A stretch of DNA of 64,000 nucleotides from Diaporthe sp. PMI_573 (GCA_021399435.1 JAJTUP010000029.1:744001-808000); one strand, 5' to 3'; shown: positions 34,905 to 48,144, counted from the stretch's first letter. Notes: generated by a model not told the origin, from the sequence alone. Program-made: numbers and translations.

Positions 34905-35012
34905 AAGGAGTTTGAGAAACTCGATTATCCTGCGCCGCATGTCGATTTCAAGGAGAGCAAGGATAGGTGCATTCAGAGGTACAAGCAGGACATGGCGGAT
35001 GCTGATCCATAG
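34905..35012 (+). other. Orphaned C-terminal tail of the photolyase
   Basis: Open frame continuing directly from the TAA stop of the photolyase. Translation starts KEFEKLDYPAPHVDFKES and ends QDMADADP before TAG. This is recognisable as the usual tail of fungal photolyases, so the upstream TAA looks like a recent nonsense change (for example AAA to TAA) or a base-calling error. Confidence 0.7.
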
Positions 35013-38000
35013 ACTCGAGTGTTTTGAAAAGGCTATGGGGCGAGAGAGCCGGGGTTGTTTAGCTTGTAAAAAAGTAGCCGTGCAATAAAGGCGTTAATAA
35101 TGTTTGGCAATCGTATTCGTTCCCAGTAGTCCTTGGCCCAGGGCTGAAGCTGCAGTTAAGCCGGGTAAGGACACTTAAATCCCGGGCGCTTTAGATGTCG
35201 GGAGTGGCTCTGGCAAGTTCTGGTCGATCTCACAATCAACGTTTGATGCACAAATGTTTGTGCTATACCTCAGTGTCCTTCTAACTATACAAACATCTCA
35301 TGGTCAGTGACAATGGGCTGATTCTACATGAAAGCCTTGCTGACCTCTTTCGTGATTCTCTGCCGATTTCAATCCTGCAGATACTCGAGTACATGTGTCT
35401 TGAGTCAATAGAGTTTGCTATCTAGTGCTTGTGACAATTCAATTCCCCTTGGTGTTGGGCTCAAAAGCCTCACTTGTTCGCAACAGTGTACAATCCTGAG
35501 CTGGAGAAGAATTACAGCTGGCATGAGATAAATGGTCAAGTCTCTAGTGGTCTTGAGCTTCAGATTGCCCAGAGCCTTTTCGACGCTGTCGAAGCTCAAG
35601 CAGGCAATTGACATATACACCGGGTAGCAATCACACCACGTCACAGTTTTCGGAGCGTCGCGAAGGCAACTGTCTTCTTTCTCACGGCTCATTACGACAC
35701 AGAACAATCTACACGGGACAGGGATGGGAGCATATTGGCACACCATAACATTTGTTCGCGAATCATCGCTTGCATTGTACTTGTTGAGGAAGCCGGTGGG
35801 GCCCAAGACCGAGGTTCAGCCATGAGTCGGCAGATCAACCTCCCACAAGGCAACTGGGCTGGGGACGCCTCCCACGGGCCGTACCGTATCCCCGAGGGTG
35901 GCTCTCATCCCACACGGCCAAGCTTGTCGTTCCCAAACAGCTGGAACACAAGCTTCAAAGCTGTGGGCCGGCGGCCGGGAGCAGGCGGCGGTGTGTTCTC
36001 ACTTTCACTTAAAGATGGCTTCGGTCGTGAAAACTGTTCTCCGATGAACCAGGAAAGGCCTCAGGTCGATGCTTAACGTGAAGATAGTTTTCACGGTCTC
36101 TAGAAAAAGAGATCATCACCTCGGGTCCTCAACTGTATGAATGAGTCGGACTCACGTTTTTCCACAGCAAATATTCACAAAACTCGGACAAAGTCGTCGG
36201 ATCTTCCGCATTGTCCGAACTCATATGCCCGACTAAAGGCTCTCCCCGTCCCCGTCGGCCTGACTTTACGGCACTTGCCCTAACATTGTGACGTGTAGTG
36301 CTGTATTGCAACCGTGACATTGTTTCACAGTCAGAAGCCAAGCCACGTGGTCAACAGCCGGGCGGCTCCTGCAGCCCACGAGAATTCACAGCATTATTCA
36401 GGGGTTGCGCGAAATTTTCAACCGCCATGAATAGCAATCTCCCTAATTTCGCGGGCATAAATCTATAGATGACAGGCTGTGCATTGGCTCAGCGACTCGG
36501 TCGGGAAAGGCAGATTCAGCGAATCCAGGAGGCCAAGACATGTCGTGCTTTTGCTGCTGCCAAGCGACTCTCCTGACCAGATTCAGGCAGAGCCGAGGTC
36601 TGGGCCTGCAACGACAAATCGCCCCTCTGTGGCTGGACGAAGGCTAGGCAAAGATGTGCGCCCGCCTCGCAGTTGAAGTGCTACGCACTAGATTAGCACG
36701 GCGTACTTGGCACCCTCGGCCAGGTGCCCCCACTGCCCTCAGTTATACTAACCAGGAAAAACAATTTGGCAGGCGACACACCGCTAATGTCAGAGTCCTT
36801 GCTGGGCCGAAAAGGTAGCCTGGTCCACCCGCTCACGCGGCTCTACATGGTATATGCCGTGCTGTACGATCATAGTTGATAAGCTCGCTCCTTTGCCGGC
36901 ACAAGGTCGAATGGGCTCACCAGGACGCGTTCGCCCGATCGCAGGAGGGCGACCCGAGGCCACCGAGTGCCGCCCATCCTACCCTAACAAGGTCGACCTG
37001 TGCCGGCCTGATCCCTGAACAAGTCGGCGCTGAAATATGCTCGCGCCCCCCAGTCCCGAGTTTGAGAGTTTACTTCTTCACTAATCTGCGGTGAGAATGA
37101 CGACAGGACCCCCTACCGCCCCAAGCTTTTTGAACGCCAGGTATTCCCATGCCCACCAGTTGTGAACCAGGCCATCCTCGGATCCCTCGATGGCGCCGGG
37201 CCTGGAATGCTCGGGGGTACCGGTCGCGCTATGAGCCACTCGGTGGAAGCTGTCGGAACCGAGGTCAGAACGAGGAATGCATAGTTGCTACCCAAGAGGA
37301 TGGTGATGCCGTGCCCTATGCCTCCGCTGGCATTTCGAACCCTGGATCATGTCAACTTCGTTCAACTGACACCCCTTGCAAGCACGGTACGGGTAACAGT
37401 GGGCACTGGGGTATTGTGGAGGCGGGCTTCTTTCAGAGGGGCCCAATGGGACGGTTATCGCGCAAATCTTCCCATGCACTGGCAGATGAGGCGGTCTAGT
37501 GTTTGTAGCTTTGAGGCTTGTTGTCGGTGGACTTGACTCAGGAGAAAGGAATCTCGCAAGTTACGATCTACGAACAGAATGAGCATTTCGAACTACTTTC
37601 CTCTCGGCTGCGTTGTTTCGAAGATTTCCTCATCTGCCTATCAAGCAATCATCCGTCCTCAAAGTCATGCCAAGTTGATACTGGGAGACGCCGCGGACGC
37701 CGCGGATATATGAGGCTGACAAAAGCGTTGTCCAGGATACCTAATTCCGTGTCTGCGGAAAGGGTCGCTGATCATAGGAGATTCCAAATAAGGTCGTCCC
37801 TGGACGCTCCCTGCCGTCTTTGTGTCCCTTCAGGACGTTTGGTCCAAGGAGTCACGTCTTACGGCCCTGAGCATCGAATTTACCGAGCTCTCACTTAGAT
37901 TCGAAGCCAGGAAACGCCGTCCGCGGGTATTCTTCGATTGTGCTACGGCTAATCTCCAACCTAGATAATGGTGGTGGAGGTCTTGTGTCTCGCTCAGGCC

Positions 38001-39415
38001 CGCGCAGGCCACCATTTAAACTTTGTGACTTCCTCAGCTTTCACACATTACGTACATGGGACCCAAGAAAGATTTGGACGAACACTGGTAGCCACCAAGC
38101 TTAGGTTTGCCCTGGCCCCCTCCGTTCCGGGCTCCGCCCACAAAGCGCCCCGTAGTTCGCGCTGCTTGTGGTCTGCCCACTTGGCTGGGAGTGTTGGTTG
38201 GAATGTGCGGTGCAGATTTGTCTGGAACCTTACCGAGTGCGGCCTCTGAGGTGACGGCCAATGCACTCTTGTTGCATGAGGGCAAGTCGTTCGGTCGGAC
38301 AGCCGATGTCCAGTCGGATCTTGAAGCAGCGGCTTTGCTCGGTCTCGCTCCTCCGTGTTCGCTATATGGAATTGAAGCAGTGATTTATAAGAGAACCTTG
38401 CGTTGAAGACTGAATTGGCAGTTCAGCCCTGCTTCATAGAACGATCGACAAGCGGGAGGCCCGGGGGTTCCGAACTGATCAGGCCTCACTGCCAAGGCAT
38501 TGTCCAGTCGGTGTCTATTCTGCGAAGTTCTGGTCTGGACCATTGCACATTCGTCCCAGTATCGTCGGCTGGCGCGGAGTATGAGCCAAGAGAGCTATCA
38601 ACGCATTCTTCTTGGCAGGGAGCACTTGAAATCGTCGGTGCGGAGGTTAGTGAAACGCCGACGGTGGCCGCCATCGCGGGCGATGAGAGGCATCTGTTAA
38701 GAGAGCAGCGCAAGTTTGACACAGAAAGAGAGTAGATCTGCACTGGTATGAGGTTATTAAGATGAAGAAATCAGATAACACCCAGCGGATAAAATCTCCG
38801 AATTCGATTGGGCCGCTAAAAAACTGGACACAGTGCCCGTTGGGAACAGACGCCCCGTGACGAGCGTCGGGAGCCAGCAAGATCCTGGTCATTCGGGAGG
38901 GCAGCCGTAGTAGAGATGCTGTGGTCCCACACAGAGGCACCAGCATAACACATGCAATACATGTGCCACTTGTGTTCGGAATCGTTGCTGCTCCTTGGTC
39001 AAATGATATTGGTGACACTGAGAATTGCTTCGTATGCAGGAGTCGTATTGCATGGTAAAAGAAGCGTTCAGAGGGAAGCACACGCGCGGAATTGTCTCTT
39101 CGTAAATGCAGGTCATAAAGTTTTTTCATCTACCGTCGGTACAGAATGCAAGGGGTGGTCTTGTAGGTTCGTGGCTCTCACCTCGTATGTTTCATTGCCT
39201 CGGAGCAGGGGCTATGGCAACAAACTTTACCACGCAATGTGCCTGAAGTAGCGGGAGGATGGCACGGATGAATGCTAAACCTTAATGAGCCCAGTCAAAA
39301 TGAGTTCGCCGCCCACCCTTCCTGTCCATGAGTAGATTCTCACGAGGACAGCATCTCTCATCTCACCTGGTCGACTCACATTCAATCCAACCCTGAATGT
39401 CCAGAGGCAGTCGAC
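35013..39415. other. Gene-poor region of 4.4 kb
   Basis: No ORF with a recognisable family or good splice structure. The longest frames (minus 38647-39129 and 35405-35806) have translations without domains or signal peptides. Base composition is ordinary, so this is not a simple RIP block. It could hold decayed genes or non-coding transcripts that cannot be read from sequence alone. Confidence 0.4.
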
Positions 39416-40837
39416 ATGGCGGCGCAAGCCACTGGGGTCTTTGACCCAAACGAGTACTATCGAATGACGAACCTCGCGCTGGGCGGCGAGTATTCTCTCG
39501 ATGTCGACGCTTCCAAGGAGATCCCCGATGGCAAGTTGGGAATGGCACCATCAGGGCTGTATACGGGGCAGATATATCAGATCCTGGAGAACCCGGAGGA
39601 CCCAGGCCACTACTGGTTCGCAAGCTCTTGGCTGGGCGCAAAGGAGAAGATGGACGCTGTCATCAACGATAGAGGGGACTACGCGCCATTTTTGAGGAAC
39701 TACACGACAGATTACAACCAGACGTGGGGGCTCACAAATCACACTGATGTGACAAACAACCGCACGACATGGACGATTATGCCGGATTGGTTCGGCGGCG
39801 TTGGGTCAAGCATGGTCATGAGTGTTTACAACGACACCAAACAGCCCTACCTGGCTGTCCCGGGGCCGAACCCGGACCTTGGGAATGGCGACGTCAACCA
39901 GGCGTGGTTCATCACGAAGGAGCAGTTGACTATTGATGATCCTACATTTTCGATAACAAATTTGCCAGCACTGGCAACTGCTGTATGTCTCTCACAACCC
40001 GCGTCAAATGTTGTCTTTAGTTACTGACAGACCAATTAGGCACCAATAGTACCAGAAGGGGTCACACCGACTGCTGATGCAACGCCAACGTCTACAGCAC
40101 ACTCGACAACTGAGGGGAGTGAAACAGACCATCTTGCCGGCCCACTGATCGCCGCTGCCGTGGTCCCAACTGTGACCGTCTTTCTTTCCGTCATCGCCTT
40201 CGTCGCCTTCATCTGCCTGCGCCGCCGCAGGGCCAGGAGAATGGCGCGCAACATGCCGTACGGCAGCGGGTCGGCTGGCGCGGCGTCCAAGGACGGCCTC
40301 GCGTCCGAGATCCTCGACACGTTCAGCGCGGAGACACTAGGCCACTGGCGTCGACGACATTCCCTCAGAGAACAGGGTAAACCGTTCTCCCAGAGCGTTG
40401 CGAGCAGCCACCTGAGCGAGCCTCGGCTACCACGTCTGCCTGAAGACAGCGCCATGTCGATCAACCCCCGCGCGAATCCTCTGAGACCTCCTCCGTTGCG
40501 CACACCGTCGAACAGCCGGGGCATTTCTCAACTCCATGGGAGACCAAAGTTTTACGGGTCCTCAGCTCTAGGGCTTTCCGATACCGATGCGACCTTGACC
40601 AGTCAAGATTTGTATCACTTGCAGATTGAGGAGTTGAGCGGGGTATCACCAACTAGAAAACCACCGTGGATGGAGGAACGAAGTCCTAGTGTTATGGAAG
40701 GAAAGGGAATGGAGGTTTTGGATACGACATCTGGTGACATGCGGCATCAGTGCCCGAGACAGGGAAGGAATAGCAGGCCACAAAGTCTTTTCGAGTTGGA
40801 CAATACCCGGCCGAAGAGCAGATATGAACTGGAATGA
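39416..40837 (+). CDS. Single-pass membrane protein with lectin-like N-terminal domain
   Basis: 454 aa, two exons: 39416-39982 and 40040-40837 (GTATGT donor). Residues 1-190 form a domain with repeated YYRMTNLALGGEYSLDV, GQIYQI and NQAWFI elements that look like a ricin-type beta-trefoil, with a cluster of N-glycosylation sequons (NYT, NQT, NHT, NRT). A Thr/Ser-rich stalk (195-222) leads to one transmembrane helix (about 225-249) closed by RRRRARR. The cytosolic tail (250-454) is disordered and rich in Ser, Pro and Arg. No cleavable signal peptide is seen, so a type III orientation with the N-terminus outside is inferred. This layout is common in fungi and suggests a surface sensor or receptor; the ligand is unknown. 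Confidence 0.85.
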
Positions 40838-43075
40838 GGCAGATATCTGCCACGCTCAACATGTATATAAGAGTCGACTAAGCGTTCATTTTATTGTTTT
40901 CATTTCAGAAGTTCAGCAACACTGCGGAGGCGACACGGCACCAGTCCATTCAAAGATAGGTTAAAAATTAAGTGATAATCCCACGAACCCGCTTCTTTTT
41001 TTCTTCCTTCGGAATGCTGCATTATCGATGCTATCATCTGCAAAGCTTTCACAATCTCAAAGGGTAGTCTCGGTGAATGTGGTGCATCGGTCCTCAACAT
41101 CCTAAACAAATTCATACCTATCGGCTATACATACCAGGTGGCCTGTTAGCACTCATAAGGCAGCAACAGCAACAGGCCACCGAAGAACTTCCGAATTTTT
41201 GGCGAGAACTCAAAGTCGAGTCCAGGCCTGGCCGTTCGCAGGATACTTTGCCAAGTCGACTGTGCAGGGTTTTGACTGAGGGCACTTTTGCCCCAGAAGA
41301 CGATGGGACGACTCTGGGAAATCGGCAAGCAGCCTCATCGTTTCAAATCTGCTACTTGTACGAATCCGAGAGATGACCAGGCGGTCGGGGATGACGTGCA
41401 GTGGTGGCAGGTATCACACTCTGTGTGCTGGATCTAGGGGTACGTTCAAGGTTGCTGTCTTGCAGGGGCAAATCTGCCATACATAATAAGTATGTCCATG
41501 ACGAGACAGAGATTTAACCTCCGGACGTCACTTGTTCTGGATATTATAGCCAACAGAGCGCGCGGCTCACCATCATCTTGCCATGAGCGCATATGAAGGC
41601 TGCTGCCAGATCTAGACATACTATCTGCTCTCAAACCTCCCCTGGAACGTGGAATGAGGCATGCGTCCTATTGCATATACGGCCTGCTGTGAGACTTGAT
41701 TGGCTCGGCTCCCCCGTCTATCGGATCGGCGATCGAGCGAGTCTCCGTAGGGCCCCATCTAGAAGCTCCTCCGGAGTCGCCTCAACTGACATGCTTGAAC
41801 ACACATGCAGCTTAAAGTCAAGCATATAAACAGGATGGTCTGATATTTTTCGGCTATTGACCTCATTCGGCTAGGATAGCCCGATGTCCCCTCTGGGGAG
41901 AATCACTTGTCAGACGCAGGAACACTGTTTGCGCAGGTAAGGCATTGTAGGCCTTGGTTCCGCCGGCGGACCTGCGCCAAAGGCATGTTTAACTCGAATA
42001 GCTAGTTTGCATAGTCGACAAAAGGTGAAACAGCAGCACGCGCGCATAGGATAAGGCCGCAGAAGCAAAGTCCAAGATTTCGGGTCATAAATGAAATGGG
42101 CTTCCATTACGCAGCCTTGTCAGGGCTGGGGCAAGGCCAGGAGCAGGTGAAGCAAGTTAATCAATGGAGCTAGGATGTATTTTTTTGTCAGTTCAGGCCC
42201 ATCACTTCGAACACTTGAGAACGTCTAGGCCTAGACATCATTCGCTCGGCCCTTTTGCCCATATTAGGGCATCCGGTGAACTATGGAGATGCCTGAAAGA
42301 ACCAACTTACCTAGGTACTTGAACGTACCCATTCCTCTTGATGCCTGAGGCGGGGAACAATGTCAAAGGGGGGGGGGGCAGGCATACTCGGTTGCTTGAA
42401 ATTGAACGCCAAAGTTGAGGACAGGAAGAACCGGAACTTTGATAAGGCTACAAAGCATTACAGGAGAGCAGAACACGTACCAATACGATGCGAGAGGCTT
42501 CGAAGGAATTCCATCAGTTGACTTACACACAGGATAATGATCTTGGCTATAGCCTTTTTTTGGCCCACTTAGCCAATCTTTTCGTGCCTTAGACGTGAGA
42601 CCGAAACACTTACTCGTCCTTTCGAAGCATGGGCTACAGAATTCTACAATATAACTATATGTCTTTTTTGGTGTTAGTTAAAACGTTCTTACTTCAGCCT
42701 GGCCACTTAAATCCAATGAGTTGTTTAGAGAGCTTTAGGCGAATTCATTCATGAGTGGTCGTCCTCCAAGTCTCGGTTGATATTTGGCGTATGAAGGTAC
42801 AGACTCGGACTTGCAAGTATCAGCAAATGACTACAAGAGGACGTCCAACCCCGAACTTAAGGTGGCAATACTGTCCAGATAGGGACTATCAAAGAATATC
42901 TCACAGGGCTCTGATGCTTCCTTGACTTCTTCCCGAAGCCTTCTCAAGTTCAACATCGTTCTTTTTGGGTAAGTTCCTGAGCGACACAGGACCTTAGGTT
43001 GAGCCAGCTGTATAAATTATCGGAAGTACGGCATAGCTTTCGATCGCAGATGTAGACAATCCATGCCATAAGACA
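40838..43075. other. Gene-poor region
   Basis: No supported gene. Contains a poly-G run near 42368-42379. Most open frames are short and featureless. Confidence 0.4.
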
Positions 43076-43463
43076 ATGCCTGATATTGATCACCACCTAC
43101 ATCTTTTTGACCAAAGCCTTATGATGTTCCGTCGAGCAGCTACTGCCAGCTATGTGGGGGAACACGGTGGATGGAATGGTGTAGTTACGCGACTTGCCCG
43201 GGCCACGGTCAGCATGATAGGCGACAGGTTGGCGTTGATAGATTCAAAGTATCTTAGCGAGTCTCCATGCCTGACAGCCGTGAGGGCAGCGTAAGTGCGC
43301 AAGTGTATAACGGCTCGACTAAATTGGATGTGTGGCCAGTGCTGCGAAGCTCCCCGGACAAATTCCCAGGGGCAGATGCGGCCATCATCCAATGGTACCT
43401 TTGAATGACTTTCAATCGGAATGGCACATCTCTGCCGTTACTGAATCTTGTACGTATCTTTGA
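43076..43463 (+). CDS. Doubtful two-exon ORF of unknown function
   Basis: An ATG at 43076 opens a 71-codon frame that ends exactly at a GTAAGT donor (43291); a 49-nt intron with GACTAAA branch and CCAG acceptor (43339) keeps the frame open to TGA at 43461-43463, giving 112 aa. The translation has ordinary composition (FRRAATASYVGEHGGWNGVV; later GRCGHHPMVPLND) but no family, signal peptide or membrane segment that I recognise. It lies in a gene-poor stretch and may be chance or the remnant of a larger gene. Confidence 0.2.
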
Positions 43464-43841
43464 TGCAGCACGATTTCACATGGCAACTGTACGCTCTGGT
43501 CCGTAGAAGCTATCAATTTGGCCGCTAGCTACGTATCGGTACAATCTGATGTGCCTTGCCCATGCTACCCATGAATACCTCCAGTCAAGCCACCTGACAA
43601 CAAAGAACTTTTGGATGCGGAAGGAAACAATGTGCCCGAGTTGGGAGTGTCATCCTCGACATGAGATCAAATAGGAAACGTGCCACATTAAGGAGGGACA
43701 ACCAGGTCAGTTCCGATACGTGAACCTGCCGCACACGCCCGCCCAAAGTGATACAGCCCCCCGCAATCAAACACATACCTGGGAGGTGTGGAGGACCGGA
43801 CCACTGTTCAAGAGTTCCGAGCCCTACCACGCGTCAATGAG

Positions 43842-45580
43842 TCACTTGGCACAGCCCATGTACTGGAAGCAGTCCTTGAAGGCGCGGGTCTCGAGGGCGA
43901 ACAGGCCGCCCTGGTCGAGGAGCTCGGCGGGCTGCCACAGCTCCGGGTCCATGCGGGTGAGCAGGCCCGGGTAGCTGGTGAGCCCGGCCGGCTCGGTGAC
44001 GCCGAAGGGGTTGCGGAGCACGATGTACTGCCTGTCGCCGACGACGGCATAGCCGCAGATGGAGTAGGCGTGGTTGGCGACGAGGTTGCTGCCGCGGTAC
44101 ATGGGGCCGGTGGCGTGGGTCCAGGCACACATTGGGTTGATGGTCTAAGAGAGGAGGGAAGTGATTAGTGAGATGCTTGTGGAACATGGTGGGACGGGGG
44201 AGTAGGGCTGACCTTGTTGTTGACGCAGTTCTGGCGGACGACACCGAGAAGCTCGTTGGAGCTGTGGTTCTCGCAGCGGAAGTACTGCGGGTCACGGCCA
44301 TTGATCTGGGCCATAGCCTTGATGGGGTCACCAGAGTGGGTGCAGGTGATGTCCGGGTGGTGCTCGTTCTTGTTGCTGCTGCCCAGGATCCACTTGGCAA
44401 ACGCCTTCTCGTACAGAGAAGGCCAGATGTCGGTGCCATCAGAGGCACGTGCAAAGACGGGCTCGTTGTTGGAGTTGGTGATGGGGATCTCGTAGTTGAC
44501 CTCCATCGTCTCCGTGCGGTTGTTGTTGTTGCCGCCCTTGTCGTGGAAGCGGACGCGGAGGGTGTGACGACGTCCACGGTTGTCCTCGTTGTCATCCATG
44601 CGCTCATTGTGAGGATGGACGCGGGTGGCGCGGTTGATGGTCGCAGGGCTGGCCCAGAAGACGGAGAACATGGCGGCGATGAGCCAGCTGTTGGTGGACG
44701 CTCCCTGGGTCGGGTCGTCGAAGAAGTGCATGGGCCGACGTCTTCCATCGCCGATGGAGAAGTTGGTCACATCGTTGACGAGACGACGGTTGACACTCTG
44801 GAAGAAGTAGTCATACATGTCGCGCCACGATGCGTTAGGAGGCGAGTACTCGTTGCCTTCCCGCCCGGGCATGTTCTCGTCATCTTTGCCGCTCAGCCGG
44901 AACGGGGTCATGAACTCGTTCATGGTCCGCGTGAGCTCCCGGTTGGAAACCTGACGGGCGACGCGATTGCCGTTCGCGTTGGCTTGGATCACCAAGCGGA
45001 TCTTTCCGTTCTGGATCCGAGCATGCTTCACCTGCACCTGGTTCAGATCCTTGAGACCAATCTGCTCCAGATCCTGTAGACGCTGGACCCGGGACAAGTC
45101 AGGTGTCATGAGGTCACGCTCGCTGAGGAGTTGGATGTCCTTCTCGGTGAGCTGTGAAGCAATGCGCTCTTTCTCGTTGAGCTGGAGACCCGCATAGAGC
45201 ACGGACTTGTTCTTCAAGTCAAACAGCTCATCGTAGTCGGTCTGGAGGACCTGCGAGATCAATGTCGACGCGTTGACAGAGTTACGGTCAATGCGTCGGC
45301 CAAGCATGGCCTCGACGAGGGCATAGGGGTTGGCGCATCCGATTCTGACATTCTTTGGTTGTTGGTCAGGGCGCGGTCCCCGCTCATCAAAGGTTGAGAG
45401 CATCATGTCGCTGCGGAGGTCTGGAAGGTCGTCGTACTCAAGCGTCTCAGTACGATCAGAGTCACTCCTTGCCTTCTCAGCCGTGCGGCCAAGTATGGCC
45501 TGGACCAGAGCATACGCGTCTACCGCGACGACGTTGCTGTCCTTGGGTGGTTCGGAGACAATAGAGCGTGCGTCACCCAT
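43842..45580 (-). CDS. Calpain-like protein with catalytic Cys replaced by Ser
   Basis: 556 aa, exons 45580-44213 and 44144-43842 (GTCAGC donor, 68-nt intron). The ATG at 45580 (MGDARSIVS) is used; an in-frame GTG upstream is not a fungal start. Residues 20-100 hold two copies of a motif, DAYALVQAILGR and NPYALVEAMLGR. The C2-type calpain core spans about 255-550. At the active-site helix the calpain pattern QGxxGDCW reads QGASTNSW, so Ser298 stands in for the nucleophilic Cys, while the partner His481 (NHAYSICGY) and Asn501 (LRNPFG) are kept. It is therefore probably not a classical cysteine protease; a pseudoprotease or a Ser-nucleophile variant are the options. The whole ORF is open and well formed, which argues for retained function. 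Confidence 0.85.
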
Positions 45581-45727
45581 GTTGCAAATGTGATTGCTCG
45601 GTTTGGTATTCACCGTGTGGGAGTGTCAGGGTACTGAGTAGTGAAGTGAATGTAGAGTTGTGATTCTGGGTCGAGATATGCAAATCAAAAGTCAATGCAG
45701 CGGTTTATCAAGGGGGATGTGTGCTGT

Positions 45728-45734
45728 CTTTATA
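45728..45734 (-). promoter_or_regulatory. Possible TATA box of the calpain-like gene
   Basis: TATAAAG on the minus strand about 150 bp upstream of the start codon at 45580, a plausible distance for a fungal core promoter with a leader of about 120 nt. Confidence 0.4.
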
Positions 45735-48144
45735 TTCTATTCGAGACTGGCCGCCATATCCCAGGCCCTCGTTCTTTGTTTGGCTCATCAACAGCCTGAC
45801 ATATGATTCACCACTGGGTATGAGCGGAGTCTACATGATGAATTCAAGGGCCGGTTCTACTGGCCCTAGACCACCTCCAGCAAGGTGCTTGCGCCGGTGG
45901 ATTCGAGCCTCCGCATTTGGTTTCCCGATTTCAAGCGCGTATTGGTCTCCCCCTCTCTGCCACGTAAAACTCCCAACAAAGTCAATTCAGGACGTTCGAA
46001 GAAACGATTCGTCCACGACACGATCTCGGAAACGTTGAGGTGCGCCTCGTTGCTTCATCCTTCGTAGCACTTCCTCATCGGGGCCATTGTGTTACCCTGG
46101 GAAAAGCATGGTGATACTTCACAGCATTGGTTTCAATATGCACGAATTAGCTCGACACTATAACACTGAAGGCACTAGATGACGAGGCCGGCCTGCTATA
46201 CAACATGCCTGGTCGCAGAAGTGGCTGGCAGCCCCTCTCTGGGCATCATCTCAGTGGTCAACTGGTTGGACGGGTGCGTTCGTCCGAGTAATCAACTGCA
46301 TGCTTCACTGGCCAGACATCTTCGATGCTACAGACACATGGTGACATGGACTTGGTGAACAGACCCTAGGATTGATATTGCCGAAAGCTATGTTAGCTAT
46401 TGTAGGACGGCGTTGACGACCAGTAGAAGGAGGTCTTGGACCCTGAGTTGCACACGAGATGGGACCCTTGTTCACGGTCTCCCATATTTCAGAATTAGGT
46501 TCTCGGCCGTGCCATTTCCCCACAAAAGCCTCTTCGGCTCCATGCGGGAGACATGGATCATGGGTGCGGCTCAAGCTTGAGCTCGAATGGGTGGTGGTAA
46601 TGTGGAGCTGCCAAAGGACGGGAGCCAGGGGCAGGATCGACAAAGCGGAGTTGGGGAAGCTCTCCACTGCTACATCAATCAATCGAGATCTCAATGCACT
46701 TTATATCACTTGTTGCCGCAAGCTGTCAGCAGTGCCTTCCGGGGCAGAATGAGTGATCGAGTCAAGAATGTGCATACGCCGTTGAAGGAACGTGAACCTT
46801 CTCGCGACTTGGTCGACTGCTAAGGCGCAGACCAAGGCAACAGAGATGAAGAGCAGTGAATGAGATGGGATGGCCCACTGGTCGCCCGTGGCGAGATCCT
46901 AGCTCGTCAGGCCATGGTCTAGATCGACTGGAGTTGGCGACCATAGCCATGTTAGACTTCATTCCCCTCACACCTTCATGCGCCATGTCTCGAAGGTTAA
47001 GGCCGCCATTACCCAATTAGATACCATCGGGGCTGCCTGAACCCATATATCCGAAGCTCGTGCGTCACGTAGCACCGAAGATCAGAGAAATATCGACTGC
47101 AGTTCGAGAGGATATGCTGTGGAGCAGGTCCGGTGAGGCATGTGTACGATGGATACCGTTGGGGAGACTGGCCAGCTAGGGAATAGGAGACATTGCCGTT
47201 CGGGAAAGACTCAATTCTGCAGATCATACAATGATAGATTCACAGGATTCTTCAACTCGTAGATTGTATTTCATCGTCAGATCTCCGAGAATACGCCTAG
47301 GGGACATCATGTCGTGGAACGGAAGCAGCCACCCACAAATCAGTCTGGGCATTGACCAGTGTCAGACCGGTGTTGCTATTGGGTTCAGTTTGCTCCTCGC
47401 CACGAAGCTAAGATGTCGTCGACGATGTGATATGCCATGCATTGTTCGTAGATACGAGAATATCAAATGCATGCCCATCAAGCTCCGGGACATGTCTCCG
47501 CACGGTTTGTAGTCCGATGAGGCACCGACTATGCAGCACTTCTCACCAATAACATCCGCAGGCTACTTTAGACCGTCCCAGAGTCCAGCTGGAACCTTGA
47601 TGGTGCAGCATGTGAAGATTCGATTGGGCTCGCTGGTTCCTTGACTAGCGTTTTGTCTTAGATCCTGAAATGCCAGATCCGAGCCAAACCTGACGCGAGG
47701 ACAGATCCGGAGTCGACCAAGTGGGACATGCGTTGCTGGTAGGGTCAGTGATTGTGGATGACGCTGTTGTCGGAACCGTGCAATGAGGCACCTTGATGTC
47801 AACACGGGTCTGCTACTCCTCATCACATGTCAGAGTTTATTAATGTCCAGTCCAAATCCGGCATACCTTAGACTACGTACCAATGCCTGCCCACGACAGG
47901 GGGTCTCCACCGGGACCGAAATTCAAATTTTGCTCGGTGCTGTCCTAGGGCAGCAGAAGATTGGTGACATTGTGAGGTCGTAGCTGTTGTTTCACAGCAT
48001 GCACGCCGAGCTGCTTACACTCATCGTTATTAATGTTGACTCCTCACTTCCCCTCGCCGACGTTACCACGCAGCTTCTGCAGCCGATAACTCAATTTAGA
48101 TTTCCTTTTGCGAACCTCTCTTCACGTCAGGCCACATCCAGGTG

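Noticed and set aside
35405..35806. 133-codon minus-strand frame
   Set aside because: No features beyond openness; composition not protein-like.
37330..37350. TTCGAA-type motif resembling a tRNA T-loop
   Set aside because: No pairing T-stem, anticodon arm or acceptor stem around it.
38647..39129. 160-codon minus-strand frame in the gene-poor region
   Set aside because: No domain, no signal peptide, ordinary chance length for this composition.
44168..45079. 303-codon plus-strand frame
   Set aside because: Antisense shadow of the calpain-like gene.
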